From positions 1 through 64,000 of the forward strand of contig NZ_JAHKRN010000011.1 of NCBI RefSeq assembly GCF_019396385.1: a DNA stretch of 64,000 nt. The letters run 5' to 3'. The translations under genes were made by a program, and so were the position numbers. The DNA comes from Nonomuraea harbinensis (GTDB taxonomy: Bacteria; Actinomycetota; Actinomycetes; Streptosporangiales; Streptosporangiaceae). Below the pieces are notes generated by a model. The model searched no databases. It had not been told where the DNA came from and saw nothing but the letters and a program-made list of their open reading frames with translations. Shown here in pieces: positions 50,650 to 63,313 of the stretch (position 1 is the stretch's first letter; each line of letters begins with the position of its first letter).

Positions 50650-50669
50650 TGCAAGTTGCAGTGTAAGAT
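50650..50669 (+). promoter_or_regulatory. Palindrome TGCAA-G-TTGCA with -10 TAAGAT
   Basis: A perfect 5-bp inverted repeat around G (50650-50660), immediately followed by GTG and TAAGAT (50664-50669). The operator would sit in the spacer of the promoter of the XRE gene, leaving a 77-nt leader. Autoregulation is inferred. Confidence 0.5.
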
Positions 50670-50746
50670 TGGCGGAACGGCCCAAGACTGCGGGCTCGAA
50701 ACGGTTCACTCCGGCTACACCTTCATCCCGGCAAGGAGAGTCGACG

Positions 50747-51610
50747 GTGCCACCGACGCAGGGCAGTCCGACTGTCCGCAAGCTCAGGCTCGGCCAGGAG
50801 CTCAGGCTTCTCCGCGAGCGACGCAAGCTCACCGGCGCCAGGGCCGCCAAGGAGCTCGGCTGGTCCCCCAGCAAGGTCTCGCGGATCGAGGCCGCCAAGA
50901 CCATGCCCAGCGCAGACGACGTCAAGGCGATGGGGAAGCTCTACCGTCTCGACGAAGCCAAACTTGACGAACTCTTCGGCCTGTTGCGGGATGCGGATCA
51001 GCGGGGCTGGTGGGAAGATTACGAAGACGCCCTGCCTGAGGAGTACACAAGATTCCTCGGGCTGGAGGCGGAGGCCATCATCCAGCGCAACTGGGAACCC
51101 CAGATTGTGCCCGGCCTCTTCCAAACCGAGGATTACGCCAGAGAGGTCGTCCTGGCCGTCCGTGGCATCTCGCGCATCACCCACAGCGGAGTCAGGAGCA
51201 GGGTCGAGGCCCGCCTCGACAGGCAGCAGCGCGTGCTGCACCGCCCCGATCCATGTGAGATGCGCTTCGTGCTGGACGAGCCCGCCTTGATGCGCCGCTT
51301 CGGCGAGCCCTCGGTGATGCGGGCACAGATGGAGCATCTCCTGGAGTTGTCTCTTCTGTCCCACGTCAGCGTTCAGGTATTGCCCATGGACGCGTTGCAC
51401 CCCGTAAGCACGGGTGCGTTCATCCACCTCAAGTTCGCGGAATTCGACGATGTGGTGTATCTGGAGCAGCTTTATACTGCTGACTTCGTCGACGACCTCG
51501 AGCGGGTAGCGGGCTACGAGGCAGCCTTCGAAAACATCAGGTCACAGGCACTGGACGAGGACGACACACGCGTGCTCATCCAGCGCAAGGCGATGATGTG
51601 GCGAGGCTGA
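50747..51610 (+). CDS. XRE-family regulator with DUF5753
   Basis: A 287-aa regulator. The HTH (about 10-70) reads LGQELRLLRERRKLTGARAA and WSPSKVSRIEAAKT. The remainder is DUF5753: LGLEAEAIIQRNWEPQIVPGLFQTEDYAREV, RQQRVL, LDEPALMRRFG and SVQVLPM. Such proteins pair with DUF397 proteins in actinomycetes and often act as developmental or toxin-like pairs (Streptomyces BldB/WhiJ-type systems). GTG 50747 has AAGGAG 9 nt upstream. The DUF397 gene follows after 60 nt. Confidence 0.92.
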   Translation: MPPTQGSPTVRKLRLGQELRLLRERRKLTGARAAKELGWSPSKVSRIEAAKTMPSADDVKAMGKLYRLDEAKLDELFGLLRDADQRGWWEDYEDALPEEYTRFLGLEAEAIIQRNWEPQIVPGLFQTEDYAREVVLAVRGISRITHSGVRSRVEARLDRQQRVLHRPDPCEMRFVLDEPALMRRFGEPSVMRAQMEHLLELSLLSHVSVQVLPMDALHPVSTGAFIHLKFAEFDDVVYLEQLYTADFVDDLERVAGYEAAFENIRSQALDEDDTRVLIQRKAMMWRG

Positions 51611-51670
51611 GGTCAGCGATCGATCAGAACAAAAGGGGCAATGGTGCCCCTTTGCCCATTTGGGGAGAAA

Positions 51671-51895
51671 ATGTCTATCCATCACAAGACGGCGGCATGG
51701 CAGAAGAGCACTTTCTGCAACGGCGCTAGCAGCTGCGTTGAGGTCGCCCCCCTCGCCGACGGGAATGTCGCGCTGAGGGACAGCAAGGTTCAGGACGGAC
51801 CCGTCCTGGTCTTCACCCCGTCCGAGTGGGCCGCCTTCACGGCCGGGGTCAGGGATGGAGAGTTCGACCTGGAGGCTCTGCAGGCCAGCGCGTGA
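51671..51895 (+). CDS. DUF397 domain protein
   Basis: A 74-aa protein with the usual DUF397 pattern: AAWQKSTFCNGASSCVEVAP, VALRDSKVQDGPVLVFTPSEWAAF, G-V-R-D-G-E-F. It is the standard partner of the upstream XRE-DUF5753 protein and probably binds it. ATG has GGGGAGAAA directly upstream. A terminator begins 3 nt after the stop. Confidence 0.93.
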   Translation: MSIHHKTAAWQKSTFCNGASSCVEVAPLADGNVALRDSKVQDGPVLVFTPSEWAAFTAGVRDGEFDLEALQASA

Positions 51896-51897
51896 AA

Positions 51898-51939
51898 AAC
51901 GGCCCTGGCAGGTTGATGGCACAACCGGACAGGGCCGTT
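51898..51939 (+). terminator. Terminator of the XRE-DUF397 pair
   Basis: AACGGCCCTG pairs with CAGGGCCGTT (10 bp), with an inner GGTT/AACC stem; A-rich before, TTCGG after. Confidence 0.82.
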
Positions 51940-52372
51940 CGGTGAGGAGCCGGCCGACGGCCTCCTCGTTCTCCGCTCGCCAGGCGAGCGCAAGATTCCC
52001 GCACATCATGACCCACAGCGGTCTCGTTGATCAACTCGCCGTGGCGATCGCCCACTCTCCCCGGGCCGGGTCGCCGGAGAGCAGGCGTGGCGCGCCCCGT
52101 TGAGGGACGCGCCACGTTGGCGCAGGCGGGCCGAGGCCCTTGTGTCTTTCACGGTGTCTTTCACCCGTGACCTCCGGCCTGGAGCAAGGGCCGATGATCT
52201 CGCCCGCGAGGTGGGCACCACAGGACTTCTCCGGCAGCGCTCGGCTGCCCCGATGACTTGACTCGACAACTCCATAACTGCCCGTAGGTCAAGGTGGGGG
52301 CACTACGCGGCAATCGGCAGCACATGGCATGCTCAATCCCAGATGTCCCGATTGAGCTGGATGGCGCCCCCG
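51940..52372. other. Gap before the CapA gene
   Basis: No gene is visible. A hairpin TGGCGCG...CGCGCCA lies at 52088-52114. From about 52140 on there are no repeats or strong promoter hexamers; the CapA promoter must lie near 52290-52340 (GTAGGTCAAGG). Confidence 0.45.
52088..52114. terminator. Hairpin
   Basis: TGGCGCG and CGCGCCA form a 7-bp stem with a 13-nt loop. There is no T-run and its function is uncertain. Confidence 0.4.
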
Positions 52373-53449
52373 ATGAACTTCCCCCGCGCACTCTCGGTGC
52401 TGGCCGTCATGGCCTCACTCGCCGCCTGCACGGCCGCCGGACCGGAGGCGCCCGAGCGGCAGCGGCAGGCCGCGGCCACCTCCTCGGCCGAGCCGACGGC
52501 CCCCGCCACCCCGGAGCGCGAGCCGTACACCATCGCCTTCGGCGGGGACGTGCACTTCGAGGGCTTCCTGCGGTCCCGGCTGGACAACCCGCGCACCGCG
52601 CTCGGCCCCATCTCCTCGGTGCTGCGCAAGGCCGACCTCGCCATGATCAACCTGGAGACCGCGATCACCACGGGCGGCACCCCGGCGCCCGGCAAGCAGT
52701 ACACGTTCCGGGCCCCGGCCAGCGCGTTGACCGCGCTCAAGGCCGCCGGCGTGGACGTGGCATCCATGGCCAACAACCACGGCATGGACTACATGGAGAC
52801 CGGCCTGGCCGACTCGCTCGCCGCGATCAAGAAGTCCAGGTTCCCGATCGTGGGCATCGGCAAGGACGACGACCAGGCGTTCAAGCCGTTCAGGAAGACG
52901 GTGAACGGCAACCGGGTGGCGATCATCGGCGCGACCCAGGTGCTGGACTCCGAGTTCATCAACGCCTGGACCGCGGCCCCCGGCAAGGGCGGGCTGGCGT
53001 CGGCCAAGGACGAGCCGCGCCTGATCAAGGCGGTACGGCAGGCGCGCAAGAACTCCGACACCGTCATCGTCCACCTGCACTGGGGCACCGAGATGCAGAA
53101 GTGCCCGAACCCGGCGCAGCTCTCCCTGGCCCCCAAGCTCGTCAAGGCCGGCGCCGACGTGGTGGTCGGCGGGCACGCGCACATCCTGCTGGGGGCCGGG
53201 TACCTCGGCAAGGCGTACGTCAGCTACGGCCTCGGCAACTTCGTCTTCTACAACTCCAACCCGGCCACCACGGGCCGCACCGGCGTGCTGACCCTCACCA
53301 TCAACGGCCGCAAGATCCTCAAGGACCAGTGGACCCCCGCCACCATCCAGAACGGCGTGCCGGTCCCGATGACCGGCGCCGCGAGGAAGCAGGCCGTGGC
53401 CGACTGGAAGGCGCTGCGTTCCTGCACCGAGCTGGACGCCCGGCCCTGA
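52373..53449 (+). CDS. CapA-family lipoprotein (poly-gamma-glutamate capsule/metallophosphatase fold)
   Basis: About 358 aa. An N-terminal signal with lipobox ASLAAC predicts lipid anchoring at residue about 19, followed by an Ala/Pro/Glu linker. The CapA fold shows AFGGDVHFEG (D and H), MINLETAI, SMANNHGMDYMETGL (N-H), VHLHWGTEMQK and VGGHAHILLG. CapA proteins are linked to poly-gamma-glutamate but most actinobacterial copies have no cap operon, as here. In-frame ATGs at 52343 and 52361 are alternatives; 52373 gives the cleanest signal peptide. Confidence 0.85.
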   Translation: MNFPRALSVLAVMASLAACTAAGPEAPERQRQAAATSSAEPTAPATPEREPYTIAFGGDVHFEGFLRSRLDNPRTALGPISSVLRKADLAMINLETAITTGGTPAPGKQYTFRAPASALTALKAAGVDVASMANNHGMDYMETGLADSLAAIKKSRFPIVGIGKDDDQAFKPFRKTVNGNRVAIIGATQVLDSEFINAWTAAPGKGGLASAKDEPRLIKAVRQARKNSDTVIVHLHWGTEMQKCPNPAQLSLAPKLVKAGADVVVGGHAHILLGAGYLGKAYVSYGLGNFVFYNSNPATTGRTGVLTLTINGRKILKDQWTPATIQNGVPVPMTGAARKQAVADWKALRSCTELDARP

Positions 53450-53567
53450 CGGCGTGGAAGATGTCCGGGATCTCCACATCCGGGCGGCCGGGCTCAGCGG
53501 ATTCCCAGGAAATCCGGTCAATCGCGGGTAACGATCGGGCCTGGAGGGGGAAGATGAGGTCGTGTCC

Positions 53568-54224
53568 ATGCCGCGACTGGAAGATGACTGTGCGTCGCCG
53601 AAGCCTCTCCGGCGACAGCCCACGCAGCGCCGCAGCGCCCGACGGGTCGAGCGGATGCTCGACGCCTGCGCCGAGCTCCTCGACGAGATCGGCTACGAAT
53701 CGCTCTCCACGACCCGCATCGCCGACCGGGCGGGGGTCGCGATCGGTTCGGTCTACCAGTTCTTTCCCGACAAGCGCGCCATCACGCAGGAGCTGACCCG
53801 GCGCAACGTGGAGCTGTTCGTCACCCGGGTCGGGCGGCGCTTCATGGAGGAGGACTACCGCGGCTGGTGGGAGGCCATCGACGCGATCATCGACGAGTAC
53901 GTCGACATGCATCGCTCGGTGCCCGGGTTCAAGAGTCTCCAGTTCGGTGACGTGGTCGACCTCAACCTGCTCGACTCCGACTCCGACAACAACACCGTGA
54001 TCGCGGGCCGGCTGCGCGGGCTGCTGCTCAACGAGTTCGGCCTGGCCGACAGTCACGAGCTCGACATCGCCGCGCTGGTGGCCGTCGAAGCCTGCGACGC
54101 GGTGCTCAAGCTGGCCTTCCGCTACGACCAGAACGGCTCGGAGGAGATCATCGACGCGGCCAGGCAACTCGTGCGGGGCTTCCTGTCCCGCCAGCTCAGG
54201 TCGTACACGCCGCAGCCCGACTAG
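53568..54224 (+). CDS. TetR-family regulator
   Basis: About 218 aa. The HTH spans about 25-75: RMLDACAELLDEIGYESLST and IADRAGVAIGSVYQFFPDKRAI, a textbook TetR N-terminus. The ligand domain contains a TetR_C segment GWWEAIDAIIDEYVDMHRS and is otherwise unassigned. ATG 53568 has GATGAGG 8 nt upstream; a GTG 6 nt before is in frame. Converges with the small membrane protein gene. Confidence 0.9.
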   Translation: MPRLEDDCASPKPLRRQPTQRRSARRVERMLDACAELLDEIGYESLSTTRIADRAGVAIGSVYQFFPDKRAITQELTRRNVELFVTRVGRRFMEEDYRGWWEAIDAIIDEYVDMHRSVPGFKSLQFGDVVDLNLLDSDSDNNTVIAGRLRGLLLNEFGLADSHELDIAALVAVEACDAVLKLAFRYDQNGSEEIIDAARQLVRGFLSRQLRSYTPQPD

Positions 54225-54228
54225 CGCG

Positions 54229-54480
54229 TCAGCCCCCGGCCTCCAGGAGCTCCGGCAGCCAGTGGGGCTCGCCGGGCCGCGCGCACGCCTCGGAATGCGA
54301 CATCGGCCGGACCAACCGTTGCCGGCTCGCCTCCAGCTGGGCCTCCAGGACCCGCAGTCTCCGCTCGGCCGCCTCGACCCCTTCGAGCCGGGCCGAAAGG
54401 TAGCCCGCGACCCCGGGCCCCACCGCCGACAACACCACGGCGAGCGCCAGCGCGAACGTCATCTGCTTGGACCTGCCCAT
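54229..54480 (-). CDS. Small membrane/coiled-coil hypothetical protein
   Basis: An 83-aa protein: basic start, one hydrophobic helix (MTFALALAVVLSAVGPGVAG), a coiled coil (LEGVEAAERRLRVLEAQLEA) and a polar tail with one cysteine. The hydrophobic helix could be a signal anchor. ATG 54480 follows AAGGGG by 5 nt. No family is recognised. Confidence 0.65.
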   Translation of the reverse strand: MGRSKQMTFALALAVVLSAVGPGVAGYLSARLEGVEAAERRLRVLEAQLEASRQRLVRPMSHSEACARPGEPHWLPELLEAGG

Positions 54481-54633
54481 CCCAGCCCCTTCCGCTCGCG
54501 GGCGCGAAGTGACCGGTATATGCCCAACGAGCTGCGCATATATGCATGGCGTAAGGACTCGATGACGTTTCGTGGTGGTCTCATCGGGGCATCGGCGATG
54601 CGTATTGAGCGGGCGAAACCGCACCGCGGTCGG

Positions 54634-54639
54634 TAGTCT
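54634..54639 (+). promoter_or_regulatory. -10 element (TAGTCT), leaderless TPR-protein start
   Basis: TAGTCT ends 6 nt before GTG 54646; no ribosome binding site lies between. Confidence 0.5.
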
Positions 54640-54645
54640 CGCGTT

Positions 54646-55176
54646 GTGGCGCATGTGACCCGTGAGCACCTTGATCGCCTGCTTGAGCAGGCGCTGCTGG
54701 CCGACGACCACGGCTCCCTGGCCAGCCGGCTGTACGACGTAGCGCTCGACTACTCCAGCGGCGACGTGTCCAGGGCGTCCATCCTGGTCCAGGCGGCGGA
54801 GGAGTGGCGCGCGGCAGGCCAGCCCGCTCGCGCGCTGGAGTGTTTCCAGCGCGCGCTGGAAGACGGCGGCGAGACGGGCATCGACCCGCGCGCAGGCATC
54901 GCCGACACCCTCTTCGAGCTCGACCGGCACGACGAGGCGAGGGAGGTCATCGAGGCGATCCGCGCCGAGGGCGGTGTCTCGGCGGCGACCGCCCACAGCA
55001 TCGTCGAGACGCTGGTCGCCTACGGTGACCTGGAGGCGGGCCACGAATGGGTCACCCAGGCCCTGCTGACCTGCGACTCCGACGATCCGGAGCGGGTGTC
55101 GATGCTGCGCACCCGCTACCGCATCCGACTCGACCTGGGCCTGCCCGAGGACGAGATCGACGCCCTCGTCTCCTGA
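54646..55176 (+). CDS. TPR-type helical repeat protein
   Basis: A 176-aa helical protein with tetratricopeptide-like units: AAEEWRAAGQPARALECFQRAL, IADTLFELDRHDEAREVIEAI and VETLVAYGDLEAGHEWVTQAL. It is a likely protein-binding scaffold; no partner is evident. It ends 4 nt before the stop of the opposing secreted-protein gene. Confidence 0.8.
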   Translation: MAHVTREHLDRLLEQALLADDHGSLASRLYDVALDYSSGDVSRASILVQAAEEWRAAGQPARALECFQRALEDGGETGIDPRAGIADTLFELDRHDEAREVIEAIRAEGGVSAATAHSIVETLVAYGDLEAGHEWVTQALLTCDSDDPERVSMLRTRYRIRLDLGLPEDEIDALVS

Positions 55177-55180
55177 TCCC

Positions 55181-55792
55181 TCAGCGCAGGTCGAGGCTCC
55201 GCAGCAGGCCCGTCACGCCGTCGAGGGAGTCGGCCGGGAGCTTGGTCTCGTTCAGCGGCCCCGGCCCCTGAGGCAGCGTGCGGCGCACGAGCCGGTCCTT
55301 GGTCTTGCCGACCGGGCGCGTCAGGTCGAGCGGGACGCCCGGCGACGAGCGCGGCGCCGTCTTCGAGGGGTAGCGTCCGGTCCTGGTGTTCACCGGCAGC
55401 GCGGGCAGCGCGGGTAGCTTGGCCTGGCTCGTCACGCCCGCCACCGTCGGCGCGGCGGGCAGCACCGACGGCATGGCCGAGGTGGCCATGACGCCGCCCA
55501 GGTCCGACAGCCCGATCGCCGAATGCGAGGTGGCCAACCCGGTCAGGCCCAGGTGCTCGGCCAGCCTGACGGCGCCCAGGGCCAGGTGGGTGCTCTCCGA
55601 CCCGAGCAGCGGGCCGGTGCTGTCGCTCAGCCGCACCTTGGTGAGCTCGTCGCAGAGCGCCGCGGCGGGCGAGCCCATGCTGGTCCGGGTTTCCCGGCAG
55701 TCGTCGGCGGCCGCGGAGCTCGCCCCCAGCCAGGTGACCCCCGCGGTCAGAGTGGCGATGGCAAGAATTCCCCGGATGCTTCGAGTCGGCAC
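55181..55792 (-). CDS. Secreted hypothetical protein
   Basis: A 203-aa protein with a Sec signal peptide (RSIRGILAIATLTAGVTWL, cleavage near SSAAADD). Two cysteines in the mature N-terminus (D-D-C-R, A-L-C-D) may form a disulfide. The rest is Ala/Pro/Leu/Ser-rich, with APTVAGVTSQAKLPALPAL, and ends in a basic proline-rich part. No family is recognised. GTG 55792 has GGGGGACGG upstream. Confidence 0.7.
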   Translation of the reverse strand: MPTRSIRGILAIATLTAGVTWLGASSAAADDCRETRTSMGSPAAALCDELTKVRLSDSTGPLLGSESTHLALGAVRLAEHLGLTGLATSHSAIGLSDLGGVMATSAMPSVLPAAPTVAGVTSQAKLPALPALPVNTRTGRYPSKTAPRSSPGVPLDLTRPVGKTKDRLVRRTLPQGPGPLNETKLPADSLDGVTGLLRSLDLR

Positions 55793-55928
55793 GTCCCGTC
55801 CCCCTGATCGTTCTCGGTGATCCGACGAACGCGAAGCTAGCCAGACGCGCGAGGGACTGGAGGCGGCTTGCCGGAAGGCTGGACCGAACCTTACGAACCG
55901 GGCGCGCGGATGACCCGGGCGGGAACGT

Positions 55929-55960
55929 CGAACGCCCGGAGGATGGCCTCCGGGCGTTCG
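55929..55960. terminator. Terminator of the heat-shock operon
   Basis: CGAACGCCCGGAGG and CCTCCGGGCGTTCG pair perfectly over 14 bp around loop ATGG, 10 nt past the end of clpB. Confidence 0.88.
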
Positions 55961-55970
55961 CGCGGGTGTG

Positions 55971-58541
<2,571 letters not shown>

Positions 58542-58892
58542 CTACGCCCCCGGTGGCAGCTCGTAACGGATCAGCGCCTTGATCATCTGTAGCTCGGCGC
58601 GGAGGCGGTGAACCTCCTCACGCAGCCGCAACGACTCGTTCTCCAGCTCCAGGATCCGCTTGATGCCGGCGAGGTTGATGCCCTCCTCCTGGGAGAGGCG
58701 CTGGACCTCGCGCAGCTGGATGATGTCTCTTGTGGAGTAGAGGCGGCCGCGCCCCGCCGTACGGCCCGGACAGACCAGACCGAGCCGGTCGTACTGCCGA
58801 AGGGTCTGCGGATGCAGACCCGACAGCTGCGCGGCCACCGAGATCACGTAAACAGGAGTGTCGTCCGACAGGTCGAAGTAGTTGGCGTCCAT
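58542..58892 (-). CDS. hspR: Heat-shock repressor HspR
   Basis: A 116-aa MerR-family repressor. The winged HTH reads VAAQLSGLHPQTLRQYDRLGLV and RGRLYSTRDIIQLREVQRLS, followed by a dimerising coiled coil (LENESLRLREEVHRLRAELQ). HspR binds HAIR inverted repeats with DnaK as co-repressor; two such sites flank the promoter of this operon. It sits 4 nt after dnaJ and directly before clpB. Confidence 0.96.
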   Translation of the reverse strand: MDANYFDLSDDTPVYVISVAAQLSGLHPQTLRQYDRLGLVCPGRTAGRGRLYSTRDIIQLREVQRLSQEEGINLAGIKRILELENESLRLREEVHRLRAELQMIKALIRYELPPGA

Positions 58893-58896
58893 GGGC

Positions 58897-60078
58897 TCAC
58901 TCGCTTCTGGCTCTCAAGATGAGATCGGCCCGCGGGTCCTCGGCCGCTGTGGCGGTGTTGAACTCCGTGAGCAGCTCACGAGACTTGTCGTCGAGCGTCT
59001 TCGGCACCATGACCTCGACGCTGGCGAGCAGGTCGCCCTTGGTGCCGTCCTTGCGCGTGACACCCCGGCCGCGGATGCGGAACGTGCGCCCGTTCGGCGT
59101 GCCCGAGGGGATGCGCAGTGTCACCGGCAGTCCCTTGAGCGTCGGCACCTTGATCTCGGCGCCTAGCGCCGCCTCCGAGAACGTCACGGGGACCGTGACG
59201 GTCAGGTTGTCACCCGACCTGCCGAAGACGGTGTGCGGCTTGACGTGCGTCACGATGTAGAGATCGCCGGACGGGCCGCCGTTCTCGCCCGGTGCGCCCT
59301 TGGCCTTGAGCCTGACCCGCTGCCCGTCGGCCACCCCCGCGGGGATGCGCGCCTGGATCGTGCGGGTGCTCTTGGCCCGGCCGTTGCCCTCGCAGACGGG
59401 GCAGGGGTCGTCCACGAGCAGCCCGCGGCCCTTGCAGTCGCGGCACGGCTCGGAGAAGGCGAAGTTGCCCAGGTTGCGGCTGGCCGCGCCGGTGCCCTCG
59501 CAGGTCGGGCAGACCCGCGGGGTGGTGCCGGCCTTGGCGCCCGTCCCGCTGCACGCGGTGCAGGCCGCCGAGCTGGTCAGCCTGAGCGACACCGTGGTGC
59601 CCTCGGCGGCCTCCGTGAACGACAGCGTCACCTCCGACTCGATGTCCTGCCCGCGGCGCGGCCTGGTGGCGGTGCCGGGGCGGGTCGTGCCGCCCCGGTT
59701 GAACAGCCCGCCGAACAGGTCGCTGAAGCGGTCGCCCGCCCCCTGGCCGGAGGTCTGCTGACCGGTGCCGCCGAACAGGTCGCCGAAGTCGAACGGGAAA
59801 CCGCCGCCGCCACCACCCGGACGCTGGCCGCCCACCCCGGAGCCGAACAGCGTGCGCGCCTCGTCGTACTCCTTGCGGCGCTTGCTGTCGGACAGGACGT
59901 CGTAGGCCTCGGAGACTTCCTTGAACTTCTTCTCCTTGGCCGTGTCGCCCTGGTTGGTGTCGGGGTGGTACTGCCTGGCCAGCTTCCGGTACGCCTTCTT
60001 GATCTCGTCGGCGGTGGCTGACTTGGGCACACCAAGGACGGCGTAGTAGTCCTTCTCCAGGTAGTCCTTGGTGCTCAT
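58897..60078 (-). CDS. dnaJ: Chaperone DnaJ
   Basis: A 393-aa type I Hsp40. The J domain ([23 protein letters not shown] tripeptide in RQYHPDT) is followed by a G/F-rich region with FGDLFGG, four zinc motifs ([32 protein letters not shown]) and the substrate-binding C-terminal domains. The separate J-domain start [13 protein letters not shown] is the DnaJ1 form found in dnaK operons of actinomycetes. Confidence 0.97.
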   Translation of the reverse strand: MSTKDYLEKDYYAVLGVPKSATADEIKKAYRKLARQYHPDTNQGDTAKEKKFKEVSEAYDVLSDSKRRKEYDEARTLFGSGVGGQRPGGGGGGFPFDFGDLFGGTGQQTSGQGAGDRFSDLFGGLFNRGGTTRPGTATRPRRGQDIESEVTLSFTEAAEGTTVSLRLTSSAACTACSGTGAKAGTTPRVCPTCEGTGAASRNLGNFAFSEPCRDCKGRGLLVDDPCPVCEGNGRAKSTRTIQARIPAGVADGQRVRLKAKGAPGENGGPSGDLYIVTHVKPHTVFGRSGDNLTVTVPVTFSEAALGAEIKVPTLKGLPVTLRIPSGTPNGRTFRIRGRGVTRKDGTKGDLLASVEVMVPKTLDDKSRELLTEFNTATAAEDPRADLILRARSE

Positions 60079-60097
60079 CTACGGCCCTTCGTCCTCG

Positions 60098-62639
<2,542 letters not shown>

Positions 62640-62643
62640 ACGC

Positions 62644-62664
62644 CTTGAGCGTACTCGACTCAAC
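62644..62664. promoter_or_regulatory. HAIR box 2 (HspR operator)
   Basis: CTTGAGC-N7-ACTCAAC, two mismatches to the HAIR consensus. It lies 4 bp upstream of the -35. With box 1 it brackets the core promoter, centres 51 bp apart. Confidence 0.9.
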
Positions 62665-62722
62665 CCCTGACAAGGGCGTTCTGTTCCCCTGAGATCTCCC
62701 CTAGGGGTTCCCGCTTACCCCG

Positions 62723-63181
62723 TCATACGCCGCTCACGATCTTCCGCTTGCCCAGCGGGGACTTGAGCTTGACGGTCGTGCTCTTCTCGATGGCGATCAT
62801 GATGCAGGAGACGTTCTTCGCCTTCGGCGACGTGCCCTCGTACAGGGTGACCGTCACCCGCTTCTTCGTCTCCTTGACCTTCACCCGGTGGAGCACCGTG
62901 CACGGCTCCACCCCGGACCACCACGTGAGCCGCACCTGGCGCCCCTTCGACACCGGCGTCGCCTCGGTGAAGCGCACCTTGCGCGGGTTGAGCGCGTCGC
63001 CCGTCGGCTTGACCGGCTTGGGCGTGGCCGGCGGGGTGGTCGTGACCACGTCGGCCACGGGTGTGCTGGACACCGGCGTGTCAGGCCCGGGGGACGCGGC
63101 CTGCTCGGCGGGCCGCTCGGCGCCGCACCCGGCGGCGAGGACCAGACATCCGGCGATGAGAGTCGCTGTCGCTGTGCGCAT
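62723..63181 (-). CDS. Putative lipoprotein
   Basis: A 152-aa lipoprotein. The signal peptide TATATLIAGCLVLAAGC ends in the lipobox L-A-A-G-C. A Pro/Thr/Val linker of about 45 residues is followed by a compact beta-rich domain with two cysteines (VEPCTVLHRV, NVSCIMIAIE) that probably form a disulfide. No family is recognised. It has no apparent link to the heat-shock operon. Confidence 0.8.
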   Translation of the reverse strand: MRTATATLIAGCLVLAAGCGAERPAEQAASPGPDTPVSSTPVADVVTTTPPATPKPVKPTGDALNPRKVRFTEATPVSKGRQVRLTWWSGVEPCTVLHRVKVKETKKRVTVTLYEGTSPKAKNVSCIMIAIEKSTTVKLKSPLGKRKIVSGV

Positions 63182-63301
63182 AACCCCTACGACGGATGTG
63201 ACAGGCCTCCGGTTCAGCCGGTTGACCCCGTTGTGAAGGTCCCTTGGGAAATCAGGCCGTACGGCGACACCGGAGTGGGCGGCACGCGCAGGCGCGGTGA
63301 G

Positions 63302-63307
63302 TAGTGT
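63302..63307 (+). promoter_or_regulatory. -10 element (TAGTGT), leaderless proline dehydrogenase start
   Basis: TAGTGT ends 6 nt before GTG 63314. No ribosome binding site lies between. Confidence 0.5.
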
Positions 63308-63313
63308 TGAGCC

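Larger units (their letters stand above)
50054..50746. other. 690-bp regulatory gap upstream of the XRE gene
   Basis: No gene is seen. Base composition is lower in GC than the backbone. The right half contains three short inverted repeats built from TGCAA/TTGCA or CTTG/CAAG (listed separately) and a -10 TAAGAT. The left half must hold the promoter of the minus-strand two-gene unit; AAAGAG/TTTAACTC at about 50228 is AT-rich. Confidence 0.5.
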
